64,000 bases of DNA from Pacificoceanicola sp049803835 (GTDB lineage: Bacteria > Pseudomonadota > Alphaproteobacteria > Rhodobacterales > Rhodobacteraceae). This document shows positions 25,653 through 34,620 of this stretch, in pieces. Each line of letters opens with the position of its first letter. Position 1 is the first letter of the stretch. The stretch covers positions 50,080 through 114,079 of the forward strand of contig NZ_JBNAGK010000017.1 in the NCBI RefSeq assembly GCF_049803835.1, given 5' to 3'. Made by a program: the position numbers and the translations under genes. Below the pieces are notes generated by a model. It saw nothing but the letters and a program-made list of their open reading frames with translations, did no database searches and was not told where the DNA came from.

Positions 25653-26927
25653 ATGTCGCTCGATATGCCGAAGTTCAGCGATCTCGACGCGCTCTACGAT
25701 GAGCAGAACGCGAAAGTCGCCACCGAAATGTACGAAGACCCCGATCTTTTCGCCGAAGAGATGGAGAAGATCTTCAAGCGCACCTGGGTGTTTGTCGCCC
25801 ATGAAAGCGAGTTTCCGGACAAGGGCTCTTTCAAGCTGTCCAATGTCGGCCTTGAGCCGGTGATCGTGGTGCGCGACCGCAAGGGCGTGATCCACGTCAT
25901 GGTCAACCGCTGCCGTCACCGCGCCGCGACGGTTTGCGAGGTCAAGAAGGGCAAGACCGCGTCCTTTCAGTGCCCCTATCACGGCTGGGGCTATGGCCTT
26001 GACGGATCGTTGCGCGCGCTGCCCTACCCGGAGCAGTACGGCGACGATTTCAACAAGGAACAGCACGGCCTGCTTAAACTGCGCACCGAAAGCTATCAGG
26101 GGATGGTGTTCGCCACCTTCAACGAGGATATCGAACCGCTGACCGAGTTCCTCGGGTCCGAGGTCTGCCGCTATATCGACCTGTTCATGAAGCAGGGCGG
26201 CGGTTTCCCGGTGAAGGTGCTGGGCGAGCATCAGTTCACCGTGCCGATGAACTGGAAGGTGCAGCTGGAAAACACCACCGACGCCTATCACTTCCCCGTC
26301 GTGCACAAGAGTTTCCTTCAGTCGCTGGATGGCGCGACGAACGAGATGTTCGACTTCCTCGACAAGGGGCGCGGCTGGGTCGAGGATCTTGGCAACGGCC
26401 ATTCCGTCATGATGATGATCCCCGAGCTTGAGGATCTGGAAGCCAATCTCGACGCCCCGGTCCCCGAACGGTTCGAAGCCCTGGCGCAGGACTTGCGCAA
26501 CGACGGCTACCCCGAGCATCAGGTCAAGCGCATCGTGCGTGCGGTCGGCGGGGCCGGGTTCAACCTGAACCTCTTCCCCAATGTGTCGTTCTCGCTTGCC
26601 TTCTTCCGCGTGCTGACCCCGGTCAATGTCGAGCGCACCGACATCCGCCACATGGCGCTGGGGACGGAGGGCGGCCCGGCGGCGGCCAACCAGATGCGCC
26701 TGCGCCTGCACGAACATTTTCAGGGGCCGATGGGCTTTGGCAGCCCCGACGATGCCGAGGTCTGGGAACGCGTGCAGCGCGGCACCAAGGGCGGCGAGCA
26801 ACTGCCCATTCTGGTGAACCGCGGCATGGTCGATGAGGCACCCGGCAAATCAGGCCCGCGCGGCCATATCAGCGCCGAGACCGGCATGCGCGCCGCCTAC
26901 CGGATGTGGAAGAGGATGATGGCATGA
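25653..26927 (+). CDS. iacC: Rieske ring-hydroxylating oxygenase, large subunit (IacC)
   Basis: A 424-aa alpha subunit of a two-component dioxygenase. The Rieske cluster is bound by Cys87-x-His89 and Cys107-x2-His110 (NRCRHRAAT; QCPYHGWGYGLDG). The catalytic iron ligands are in NTTDAYHFPVVHKSF (His213, His218), with the bridging Asp210. In auxin degraders IacC with IacD acts late in the pathway that ends in catechol. It pairs with the beta subunit that follows with a 4-base overlap and would receive electrons from IacF. An aniline- or anthranilate-type dioxygenase would also fit the fold, but the iacA, B, H, I and E neighbours argue for IAA. Confidence 0.9.
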   Translation: MSLDMPKFSDLDALYDEQNAKVATEMYEDPDLFAEEMEKIFKRTWVFVAHESEFPDKGSFKLSNVGLEPVIVVRDRKGVIHVMVNRCRHRAATVCEVKKGKTASFQCPYHGWGYGLDGSLRALPYPEQYGDDFNKEQHGLLKLRTESYQGMVFATFNEDIEPLTEFLGSEVCRYIDLFMKQGGGFPVKVLGEHQFTVPMNWKVQLENTTDAYHFPVVHKSFLQSLDGATNEMFDFLDKGRGWVEDLGNGHSVMMMIPELEDLEANLDAPVPERFEALAQDLRNDGYPEHQVKRIVRAVGGAGFNLNLFPNVSFSLAFFRVLTPVNVERTDIRHMALGTEGGPAAANQMRLRLHEHFQGPMGFGSPDDAEVWERVQRGTKGGEQLPILVNRGMVDEAPGKSGPRGHISAETGMRAAYRMWKRMMA

Positions 26928-27418
26928 CCGAGATGTCAACGATCGACGCAAATGCGCTGATGGCCGATGTGACCCGCTTTGTCTCGAACGAGGCCGACCT
27001 GCTGGACGCCCGCGACTATGATGCGTGGCTGGACCTGTGGACCGAAGACGGCATGTATATCATGCCCATCGGCGCGGGCGAGGATTACGCCAACCAGCTG
27101 AACCTGTGTTACGACAACGCCAAGATGCGGCGCGACCGGGTCGGGCGGTTTCAGGCGGGGTTCTCGATTTCCTCGGCGCCGCCCGCGATCACCGTGCGCA
27201 CCGTCAGCCGGATCGTCATCGACCGCGCCGAGGGCGACCTGATCACCGTTCGGGCCGCCGAGCATCTGATCGAGGACAAGTTCGGGCGTCAGCGCAGCTG
27301 GGCCGGCAATGTGCACTATGTGCTCAAGGTCACGGATGGCGGGTTCAAGCTGCATCAGAAGGTGATCCGCCTGCTCAACTCCGACGGGATGCTGAATTCG
27401 TTCAGCTATCTGTTCTGA
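26924..27418 (+). CDS. iacD: Ring-hydroxylating oxygenase, small subunit (IacD)
   Basis: A 164-aa beta subunit of an aromatic-ring dioxygenase, NTF2-like fold. Typical features are DVTRFVSNEADLLDARDYDAWLDLWTEDGMYIMPIG near the start and RSWAGNVHYVLKVTDGGFKLHQKVIRLLNSDGMLNSFSYLF at the end. The beta subunit has a structural role in the alpha3beta3 enzyme. The ATG at 26924 overlaps the iacC stop (ATGA) and the gene ends with TGATG, overlapping iacE. Confidence 0.9.
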   Translation: MTEMSTIDANALMADVTRFVSNEADLLDARDYDAWLDLWTEDGMYIMPIGAGEDYANQLNLCYDNAKMRRDRVGRFQAGFSISSAPPAITVRTVSRIVIDRAEGDLITVRAAEHLIEDKFGRQRSWAGNVHYVLKVTDGGFKLHQKVIRLLNSDGMLNSFSYLF

Positions 27419-28176
27419 TGGTGGCCCCCTTGCCCGATCAGATACAGACCGCCGTGATCACCGGGGGGGCGCGCGGCTTTGGGGCCGAGGTCGCCCGTGC
27501 CCTGCACCGCGAGGGCTTCCGCGTCGTGATCACCGACATGGACCCGGAACCGGCCAAGGCGCTGGCCTCGGAACTGGACCTGTCGGGCGAGACGGCGACC
27601 ACCGCCACGCTCGACGTGACCAAGCCGGAGGATTTCCAGACCGTGCTGGACAAGTGCGTGGATTTCTACGGCTCGGTCGAGGTGCTGGTAAACAATGCCG
27701 CGCGCACCGCCGTGCAGCCGGTGCTGGAGATCGACCCGGCCTTCTTCAGCGAGGTGATGGCGACCAATGCCGGCGGCACTTTTGCCGGCTGCCAGATCTT
27801 CGGCCGCCACATGAAGGATCGCGGCTATGGGCGCATCGTCAACATGGCCTCGCTGGCCGGGCAGAATGGCGGCACCGCCACCGGGGCGCATTACGCCGCC
27901 TCCAAGGGGGCGATCCTGACGCTGACCAAGATTTTTGCCCGCGACCTCGCGCCCTTCGGAGTGACCTGCAACGCCATCGCGCCGGGCCCGATGGACACGC
28001 CCATGGTGCGCGACGTGCTGGGCGAAAACATCGACGCGGCCAAACGCAACATCCCCGTGGGCGATCTGGGCGACCCCGCCTTTGTGGCCGAACTGGTCGC
28101 GATGCTGGCCGCGCCAAGGGCCTCGTTCGTCACCGGCGCCTGCTGGGACGTCAATGGCGGGATCTACATGAGATGA
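27418..28176 (+). CDS. iacE: Short-chain dehydrogenase/reductase (IacE)
   Basis: A 252-aa classical SDR. The cofactor site is TGGARGFGAEVA, followed by LVNNAARTAV, the catalytic Ser in VNMASLAGQNGG and Tyr-x3-Lys in HYAASKGAILTL. IacE takes part in the early ring-oxidation steps of IAA degradation in characterised clusters. The start overlaps the iacD stop (TGATG), and the last codon overlaps the start of iacF, so translation is coupled through the operon. Confidence 0.88.
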   Translation: MVAPLPDQIQTAVITGGARGFGAEVARALHREGFRVVITDMDPEPAKALASELDLSGETATTATLDVTKPEDFQTVLDKCVDFYGSVEVLVNNAARTAVQPVLEIDPAFFSEVMATNAGGTFAGCQIFGRHMKDRGYGRIVNMASLAGQNGGTATGAHYAASKGAILTLTKIFARDLAPFGVTCNAIAPGPMDTPMVRDVLGENIDAAKRNIPVGDLGDPAFVAELVAMLAAPRASFVTGACWDVNGGIYMR

Positions 28177-29138
28177 GCCTCGATATGACCGACAATCAGA
28201 CCATGACCCTGACCGTTTCGGAGCGGATCGACGACCGGGGCGGCATTGCCCGCATCCGGCTGGTGGGCGATGCCCTGCCGCCGGTCACCGCCGGGGCGCA
28301 TCTGGATATCTACCTGCCCGAGGTCGACCTGTGGCGGCAATATTCGCTGTGCTCCGACCCGGCCGAGACCGGCTTTTACGAAATCGGCGTGCTGAAGGAC
28401 CCGGCCTCGCGCGGCGGATCGGTCGAGGTGCACCGCGTCGCGCAACCGGGCGCGACCCTGACCGTCGAGGGCCCGCGCAACCACTTTCCGCTGGAGGAAA
28501 GCGCGGCCAGGACGGTGCTTTTTGGCGGCGGCATTGGCATCACGCCGATGATCGCCATGGCCCGACGGCTGCACGCGCTTGGGCGGGATTTCACGCTGCA
28601 TTACTGCACCCGCTCGCAGGACGTGACGGCGTTTTACGACGATCTGACCGCCGCGCCCTTTGCCGACAGGATCGTGTTCCATCACGACGATCAGGGCGAC
28701 GCACAAAAGCTCCACCTCGGCCGTGACCTGCCCGCGCCGTCGCCCGATACGCATCTTTATGTCTGTGGCCCGCAGGGCTTCATGGACTGGGTGATCAACA
28801 CCGCCGAAGCGGCGGGCCACGCCACCGCCAACGTCCACCGCGAATACTTCTCGGCGGATGTGGACCTGACCGGCGACAGTTTCACAGTCGAGGCCCGCGC
28901 CTCTGGCCTGACGCTGACCATCGGGCCGGAGGACACCATCGCCCGCAAGCTGGCCGAGCATGGCATCAAGGTCGAGGTCAAATGCGAAGAGGGCGTCTGC
29001 GGCACCTGTGTCACCGATGTCCTGAGCGGCGAGATCGACCACCGCGACCAGTTCCTGACCGATGAGGAACGCGCCGATGGCGACCAGATGTGCGTCTGCT
29101 GTTCGCGCGGGCGCGGCACCTTGGTGCTGGACCTATGA
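28173..29138 (+). CDS. iacF: Oxygenase reductase with C-terminal 2Fe-2S domain (IacF)
   Basis: A 321-aa phthalate-dioxygenase-reductase-type electron carrier for the Rieske oxygenase. The order is FMN/FAD domain (RQYSLCSDPAETGFYEIGVLK), NAD domain (VLFGGGIGITPMIAMARRLHALG; YVCGPQGFMDWV) and a plant-type ferredoxin domain with Cys ligands in CEEGVCGTCVTDVL and the distal Cys in DQMCVCC. It passes electrons from NAD(P)H to IacC. The ATG overlaps the iacE stop, and the gene ends in an ATGA overlap with iacG. Confidence 0.9.
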   Translation: MSLDMTDNQTMTLTVSERIDDRGGIARIRLVGDALPPVTAGAHLDIYLPEVDLWRQYSLCSDPAETGFYEIGVLKDPASRGGSVEVHRVAQPGATLTVEGPRNHFPLEESAARTVLFGGGIGITPMIAMARRLHALGRDFTLHYCTRSQDVTAFYDDLTAAPFADRIVFHHDDQGDAQKLHLGRDLPAPSPDTHLYVCGPQGFMDWVINTAEAAGHATANVHREYFSADVDLTGDSFTVEARASGLTLTIGPEDTIARKLAEHGIKVEVKCEEGVCGTCVTDVLSGEIDHRDQFLTDEERADGDQMCVCCSRGRGTLVLDL

Positions 29139-29650
29139 CGGGGCGCGCGATGGAGCTGACCGACGATCAGATCGCCTTTCGTGAAGGCATGAGCCGGATG
29201 GGTGCGGCAGTGAACCTGATCACCACCAATGGGCCGGGCGGAAAACACGGGCTTGTCGCCTCGGCGGTGTGTTCGGTGACCGACAGCCCGCCCACGGTGC
29301 TGGTCTGCATCAACCGAAACAGTTTCGTGCACGACAAGTTTCTGCAAAACGGCGTGCTCTGCGTCAACGTGCTGGCCAGCCAGCATCAGGACCTGTGCAA
29401 CACCTTTGCCCGCTATGTCGAAGGTGTCGACCGCTTTGCCCATGGCGAGTGGACGACGCTGGCCACCGGCTCGCCGGTGCTGACGGACAGCAATGTCTCG
29501 CTGGATTGCCGGATTGGCAGCCTGCTCGAACAGGGTACCCATTCGGTGATGTTCTGCGAGGTGCGCGGGATGCATCTGTCGGACAGCCCCGGTGCGGGTC
29601 TCGTCTATTTCAGCCGCGACTATCACCACCTTCAGACACCGCCGCTGTAG
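29135..29650 (+). CDS. iacG: Flavin reductase (IacG)
   Basis: A 171-aa NAD(P)H:flavin oxidoreductase of the HpaC/HsaB family, which supplies reduced flavin to a two-component monooxygenase, here IacA. Motifs are MGAAVNLITTNGPGGKHGLVASAVCSVTDSPPTVLVCINRNS for the flavin and FARYVEGVDRFAHGEW plus YFSRDYHHL at the end. Start at 29135 gives the ATGA overlap with iacF; an ATG five codons later is an alternative. It is the last iac gene; a 115-base gap separates it from the TRAP genes. Confidence 0.88.
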   Translation: MTGRAMELTDDQIAFREGMSRMGAAVNLITTNGPGGKHGLVASAVCSVTDSPPTVLVCINRNSFVHDKFLQNGVLCVNVLASQHQDLCNTFARYVEGVDRFAHGEWTTLATGSPVLTDSNVSLDCRIGSLLEQGTHSVMFCEVRGMHLSDSPGAGLVYFSRDYHHLQTPPL

Positions 29651-29765
29651 CCCCGCGCACAGCGGCGTTCCGGGGGCGGCCTTCCTCCCGCCGTCTCCGG
29701 TCAAGACCAGATCCCGGTGAACCGGGACATCCGAACACCTCCGTCCAACATAGGGAAATGCGCAC

Positions 29766-30785
29766 ATGATCAGGTTCTCAACACTCCTCGGTTCCGCAAG
29801 CCTCGCTGTCCTCGTGACCGCTGGCGCCGCCATGGCCCAGACCGTCCTGACCCTCAACTCCTGGCTGCCGCCATCACATCCACAGGTCACCGATCTGGTT
29901 CTGCCCTTTGCCGCCCAGGTCGAGGAAGTGACCGAGGGCCGCGTCAAGGTCACCGTGCTGCCCGCACCGATGGGCCCGCCGCCCGCGACCTTCGATCTCG
30001 TGAAGAACGGTGTCGTCGACATCGGCTATTCCGTGCAGGGCTACACCCCTGGACGGTTCAAGACGTCGGCGGTCGCGGAAATGCCCTTCCTCACCTCGGA
30101 CGCAGTGGTCTCGTCGGTGGCGTATCAGCGCGTCCATGACGCCATGCTGGCGCAAGCCGGCGAATACGACGGCGTCAAGGTGCTGGCGGTTCACACCCAT
30201 GGTCCCGGCCAGATATTCACCTCGACACCGATCGAAAGCGTGGATGACATTGCGGGCCAGAAGGTTCGCGTGGGGTCGGTCGTGGCGCATGACCTGGCAC
30301 AGCTTCTGGGCGCGGTTCCGGTCGAGGGCCCGTCGTCCAAATCCTATGAACTTCTGAGCCAGAAAGTCGCCGACGGAATCTTTTTCCCCTGGGAGTCGGT
30401 CAACTTCTTCAGGCCGGGCGACCTGCTGAACTCGGCCTTCGTGGCGGATGGCGGCGTCTAAAACACCGCTTTCATGATGGTGATGAACCAGGCGAAATGG
30501 GACAGCATCGCGCCGGAGGATCAAGCCGCCATCGAGGCAATCATCGGCGAGCCGCTGGCGCGCAAGGCGGGCGAGATGTGGAACAAGGCCGATGCGGCGG
30601 GCCGCGCGGCGATGGAAGGCAAGCTGGCCATCTACGACGCGACCGAAGCCGACATCGCGGCGCTGCGCGAGAAATTCGTGCCGGGGATCGACGCCAATGT
30701 CGCGCTGGTGTCCGAGACGGGCGTCGACGGCGAGGCCGCCTATGCCATGCTGCTCGAAGAAATCGCGAAGCTGGAGGCGGAATGA
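29766..30785 (+). pseudogene. TRAP transporter solute receptor (DctP family), interrupted by one in-frame TAA
   Basis: Periplasmic TRAP receptor with signal peptide MIRFSTLLGSASLAVLVTAGAAMAQ and the family motifs RVKVTVLPAPMGPPPATFDLVKNGVVDIGYSVQGYTPGRF and GQKVRVGSVVAHDLAQLLGA. The frame is cut by TAA at 30459-30461 after VADGGV. It then continues in the same frame with NTAFMMVMNQAKWDSIAPEDQAAIEA to the proper end, about 339 codons in all. TRAP receptors usually have Tyr at this place, so a TAC-to-TAA change is the simplest reading. The DctQ and DctM genes downstream overlap it and look intact. Placement behind iacG suggests uptake of an aromatic acid. Confidence 0.88.
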
Positions 30786-31276
30786 CCGACACCACGGTCG
30801 CAGCCGGCGGTATCACCCGCTGGCTGCGCAGTGCCATCGCCGCGATATGCGCGGTGCTGCTGCTTGCCATGATGGCGCTGACCCTTGCGGACGTACTCGG
30901 GAGATACCTGTTGAATGCGCCCCTCAAGGGCGCGACGGAGCTGACCGAGCTGATGCTCGCCGCCGTCATCTTCATCGGGTTGCCCGCCGCGAGCCTCGAC
31001 CACGATCACATAAACGTCGACGCCCTGACGATGCGGCTTCAGCCGCTGTACCGGAAGGGTCTGGACAGGCTTGTCGGCATGCTTTCCAGCGGCATCCTCG
31101 CCGTCATCGCCTGGCGGCTGTGGAAGATCGGCGACCAGATCGCGGGCTATGATGGCATCACGCCGACGCTGAAACTGCCCGTTGCCCCTGTCGCCTACGG
31201 CGTCGCGGTGCTGAGCGCGGTTGCGGCGATCATCACCGTCGTCCAGGTCTTCGAGAGGCGTCGCGCCAATGTCTGA
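30782..31276 (+). CDS. TRAP transporter small membrane subunit (DctQ)
   Basis: A 164-aa protein with four membrane segments, the DctQ layout (SAIAAICAVLLLAMMALTLADVLGRYLLNAPLKGATELTELMLAAVIFIGLPAASLDHDHINVD). The motif with GRY, then E-L, is typical. The start overlaps the stop of the receptor gene (ATGA) and its end overlaps DctM. It joins with DctM in a sodium-driven high-affinity importer. Confidence 0.9.
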   Translation: MTDTTVAAGGITRWLRSAIAAICAVLLLAMMALTLADVLGRYLLNAPLKGATELTELMLAAVIFIGLPAASLDHDHINVDALTMRLQPLYRKGLDRLVGMLSSGILAVIAWRLWKIGDQIAGYDGITPTLKLPVAPVAYGVAVLSAVAAIITVVQVFERRRANV

Positions 31277-32648
31277 CTGGGAAATCGGCCTCTTCATCCT
31301 GTTCGGGATGCTTCTCCTGGGCGTGCCCATCGGGCTTGCCCTGACTTTCGTCGGCACGGTCGGCACGGCGGCGATCCTCGGCTGGAGTCCGTCTTTCGCA
31401 CTTCTGGGCCAGACGTTCTTCGACAACAGCCGGGCCTATTCACTGTCGATCCTGCCGCTGTTCCTGATGATGGGGAACTTCGTGGTGCAGTCGGGAATCG
31501 CGAATGACCTCTATACGGCGGCCTATTCCTGGCTTCGTCACCGCAAGGGCGGGCTGGCCATGGCCACGGTCATCGCCTGCGGCGGGTTCTCGTCGGTCTG
31601 CGGGTCTTCGCTGGCCACCGCGTCGACCATGACCAGGATCGCCATGCCCTCGATGCGGCGCTTCAACTATCCCGACAGCCTGTCAACGGCGTCCATCGCG
31701 GCGGGCGGCACGCTGGGCATCCTGATCCCGCCTTCGGTGATCCTCGTCTTCTACGGGATCATGACACAACAGGACATCGGCAAGCTGTTCCTGGCCGGGA
31801 TCGTCCCGGGCCTCATCGGGATTGCGCTTTATGTCCTCGCCGTGCGGATCTCCATCGTCACCGGCCGGATCGAACTTCCCACCGAACCAAAGCTGCCGCT
31901 CGTGGACCGGCTGCGGGCACTCAAGGGCGTGATCGGCGCGCTGGGGCTCTTCGTCTTCGTGATGGGCGGCATCTACCTTGGCGTGTTCACCCCGACGGAA
32001 AGCGCGGGCATGGGCGCGGGGGGTGCGTTCCTGCTCGTCCTTCTGCAACGGCGCATGGACCCCGAGGCACTGATCCGCACGCTCTACGACACGGCCAAGA
32101 CCACGGCGAGCATGTTCCTGATCCTCTTCGGTGCCCTCACATTCGCGAATTACGTGAACCTGTCCGGCATGGGAGCAGACATCAGGGATCTGGTGACGGT
32201 GACGGTGACGGACAATCCGCTTGTGGCCATCCTCATCATCACGGCGATCTATATCGTTCTCGGCTGCGTGCTGGAGGGCCTGTCGATGATTACCCTGACG
32301 ATTCCAATCTTCTATCCGATCGTCGCGGGGCTGGGATACGACCTGATCTGGTTCGGCGTCTACGTCGTTATCGTCACGGAACTCAGCTACATCACGCCGC
32401 CGGTGGGCCTCAATGCCTTCGTTCTGAAGTCCGTCGTCAAGGATGTGTCGCTCGGCACGATCTTCCGCGGTCTCTGGGCCTTCCTGATGGTGGACGTGCT
32501 GCGCGTGGCGCTGATCCTCGCCTTCCCGGCGCTGGTGTTGTTCCTGCCGCGCATGATGAGACGGCCCACCTCGCCGTCGGTTCGCCCCGGACAAGGAGCC
32601 CCCCGGATCGGTCCGGGGGGCACTTCACTGTCCGCTCAGGCCGAATGA
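31269..32648 (+). CDS. TRAP transporter large membrane subunit (DctM), C-terminally extended
   Basis: Large channel subunit of 459 aa with about twelve membrane helices (MLLLGVPIGLALTFVG; FSSVCGSSLATASTMTRIAMPSM; GILIPPSVILVFYGIMTQQDIGKLFLAGIVPG; TELSYITPPVGLNAFVLKSVV). The family usually ends soon after the last helix, near FLPRMM. Here about 27 polar residues follow, encoded across a perfect hairpin at 32598-32621, and the gene overlaps the end of the convergent P450 gene by 13 bases. Loss of an earlier stop is the likely cause. Confidence 0.92.
   Translation: MSDWEIGLFILFGMLLLGVPIGLALTFVGTVGTAAILGWSPSFALLGQTFFDNSRAYSLSILPLFLMMGNFVVQSGIANDLYTAAYSWLRHRKGGLAMATVIACGGFSSVCGSSLATASTMTRIAMPSMRRFNYPDSLSTASIAAGGTLGILIPPSVILVFYGIMTQQDIGKLFLAGIVPGLIGIALYVLAVRISIVTGRIELPTEPKLPLVDRLRALKGVIGALGLFVFVMGGIYLGVFTPTESAGMGAGGAFLLVLLQRRMDPEALIRTLYDTAKTTASMFLILFGALTFANYVNLSGMGADIRDLVTVTVTDNPLVAILIITAIYIVLGCVLEGLSMITLTIPIFYPIVAGLGYDLIWFGVYVVIVTELSYITPPVGLNAFVLKSVVKDVSLGTIFRGLWAFLMVDVLRVALILAFPALVLFLPRMMRRPTSPSVRPGQGAPRIGPGGTSLSAQAE
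32598..32621. terminator. Hairpin inside the dctM tail, between convergent genes
   Basis: GCCCCCCGGA and TCCGGGGGGC form a perfect 10-base stem with the loop TCGG. It lies within the last 17 codons of the annotated dctM frame and just past the stop of the convergent P450 gene, so it was probably a terminator between the two. Confidence 0.6.
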
Positions 32649-33895
32649 AACGCGAGGTCCAATGCCTTGACCCCGTGGATGTGGTTGGAGCGCAGGATGT
32701 TCACCCGCCCGGTCGTTTCGATCCGGGCCACCCGCATCGCCAGTTCCTCGATCAGAACGCGGAGCTGCAACTGGGCCACGTAGTTGCCAAGGCAGAAGTG
32801 CGGGCCGCCCTTGCCGAAGGCCATGTGGGCGTTCTGCGCGCGGGCGATGTCGAACCGCTCGGGACCATCGAACTGCGCCTCATCCCGATTGCCAGAGGCG
32901 AAATACATGGCCACCTTGTCACCCCGGGCGATGGTCACGCCCCCCAGCTCCGCCTCGCGCGTCGCGATCCGGCGCACGAAATGGACGGGCGAGGCCCGGC
33001 GTAGGATCTCGTCCACTGCCGTCTGGCTCTTTACGCCGCCCGCGCGGAAACGTTCCCATTCTTCGGGGTGATCGGCCAGCGCCCGCAACCCGTGTGACAT
33101 CGTATGGCGGGTGGTTTCGTTGCCCGCGACCACCAGCATCAGGAAGTAGTTGAGATATTCGTCCTCCGTCAGCGGTCGCCCGTCAACCTGCGCCTGCACC
33201 AGCATGGTGACGACATCCTCGCGCGGGTTGGCGCGTCGGTCGGCGGCCAGTTCGCGGCCCATCTCGAACGCCTGCAGCGCGGCAGGATGGCCAAAAGGCA
33301 TCATCCGGCGCTCGGCTTCGGTATAGTGATCGACGATCGGATCGACGAAATCCGGGTCGTCCGATCCGATCAGCATGTCCGACCAGCGGATCAGGTCCGC
33401 CGTGCGATCCATCGGGATCCCGAGCAGCGAACACAGCGTGATGATCGGAACCTGCTTTGTCAGCGTCTCGACCGCCTCGAAGCTGCCCGCGCCAGTGAGC
33501 CTGTCGAGGAGCGCGGATACGCGCGACCGCACGTCCTGTTCCAGCGCGCCGACGCCGCGCCGGGTGAACCCGGGCAGGGTCAGCATGCGCATCTTGCCGT
33601 GTTGCGGCGGGTCCATCTCCAGAAGGGTGCGCCGCTTGTCGTTCTGCGCGTCGTCGAAATCGTCGAGCGAGATGACCCCGTTGCGCGAGGAATAGGTTTC
33701 GGTATCCCGGGATACCGCGACGATGTCGTCATACCGCGTCACGGCCCAGAACCCGCGATGGCCGTCGTGGCGCTGGTTCCAGGCCACGGGGGCTTCGGCC
33801 CGCAGCCGGGCGAACTCGTCGTGCGGCGGCCCGTCCTGCCACAGCGCGGCATCGGACAGGTCGATCCGGGTTTCGTGGGCTGTGAGTGTGGTCAT
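32636..33895 (-). CDS. Cytochrome P450 monooxygenase
   Basis: Soluble bacterial P450 of 419 aa. The oxygen-activating I-helix is LVVAGNETTRHTMSHGL, the ExxR motif is in DEILRRASPVHFVRR, and the haem loop is FGKGGPHFCLG with axial Cys368. Residues MEMDPPQHGKMRML (C-helix His/Arg) also fit. The ATG at 33895 overlaps the upstream amidotransferase gene (ATGA), so it is co-transcribed with that gene and the glutamine-synthetase-like ligase. No ferredoxin partner is adjacent. The substrate is unknown. Confidence 0.93.
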   Translation of the reverse strand: MTTLTAHETRIDLSDAALWQDGPPHDEFARLRAEAPVAWNQRHDGHRGFWAVTRYDDIVAVSRDTETYSSRNGVISLDDFDDAQNDKRRTLLEMDPPQHGKMRMLTLPGFTRRGVGALEQDVRSRVSALLDRLTGAGSFEAVETLTKQVPIITLCSLLGIPMDRTADLIRWSDMLIGSDDPDFVDPIVDHYTEAERRMMPFGHPAALQAFEMGRELAADRRANPREDVVTMLVQAQVDGRPLTEDEYLNYFLMLVVAGNETTRHTMSHGLRALADHPEEWERFRAGGVKSQTAVDEILRRASPVHFVRRIATREAELGGVTIARGDKVAMYFASGNRDEAQFDGPERFDIARAQNAHMAFGKGGPHFCLGNYVAQLQLRVLIEELAMRVARIETTGRVNILRSNHIHGVKALDLAFHSA

Positions 33896-34617
33896 GTCCT
33901 CTCCTCCCGATGATGGACAAGGAACGCCATGATCCAGCGCGCGGCCAGCCCCGTGTCGCGGGGTCGGTCGAGCGTCGCAAGCGCGGCATCGGTGGCCGCA
34001 CCGCCAATCCGGTGGCGTTCGAAATCGTAGACGAGCGCGGCAAAGGCCGGGTCCATCTCGGGGTGGTCCTGAAACGTCAGGATATGGCTGCCGATCTGGG
34101 TCACGCCGTAGGGGCAGAACGCCGAACCCGCGAAGGTCCGGGTCTGCGGGGCAGGGCGCGTCACCTGATCGTGGTGCAACGCAATCAGGTCGAACCCGTC
34201 CTCTGACGCCGTGGCGATCCCCGCGGGCAGCCAGTCGGGCAGGGTTTCGAGGGCGTAGGTCTGAACGCCAACGCCCCAGACGTGCCGTTCCTCGACCCGG
34301 CCGCCCAGCATCCGATGCAGGTGCTGGTGGCCATAACAGATGCCGATCACCGGCTGACGTCCCACCACCTGCGACAGGAAACCGGACAGGTCGATCTGCC
34401 ACGGTGCGTCGTCCACGGCGCTGGCCGGACTGCCTGTCAAAAGCCACGCGTCGCAGGCATCGGGACTGTCGGGCAGTTCTCCTTCGGACGCGGCCCAGGC
34501 CAAGGTGTCGAACGGCTGCCCTGCCTGCGCGAGGAGCGGTGGGAACCAGTCAACGAAGCGCCCGTGCTCCGCCCATTCGGGGCGGTTCGTCCCGCATTCC
34601 AGAATTCCGATGCGCAT
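33892..34617 (-). CDS. Class-I glutamine amidotransferase-like hydrolase
   Basis: A 241-aa GATase-1 protein with the catalytic Cys94 in GICYGHQ and the His-Glu pair in QDHPEMDP; the fold starts at MRIGILECGTNRPEW. Such proteins split gamma-glutamyl amides. It lies three bases after the glutamine-synthetase-like gene. A ligase/GATase pair of this kind (AtdA1/AtdA2) handles gamma-glutamylanilide in aniline degradation, and PuuA/PuuD in putrescine use. That parallel suggests it removes gamma-glutamyl groups or guards against over-accumulation of a conjugate, which is inference. Confidence 0.85.
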   Translation of the reverse strand: MRIGILECGTNRPEWAEHGRFVDWFPPLLAQAGQPFDTLAWAASEGELPDSPDACDAWLLTGSPASAVDDAPWQIDLSGFLSQVVGRQPVIGICYGHQHLHRMLGGRVEERHVWGVGVQTYALETLPDWLPAGIATASEDGFDLIALHHDQVTRPAPQTRTFAGSAFCPYGVTQIGSHILTFQDHPEMDPAFAALVYDFERHRIGGAATDAALATLDRPRDTGLAARWIMAFLVHHREERT

Positions 34618-34620
34618 GGC

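Noticed and set aside
25653..27418. Rieske oxygenase as an aniline or anthranilate dioxygenase paired with the GS-like ligase at 34621
   Set aside because: The ligase is 7 kb away in a different operon, while iacA, B, E, F, G, H and I surround the oxygenase.
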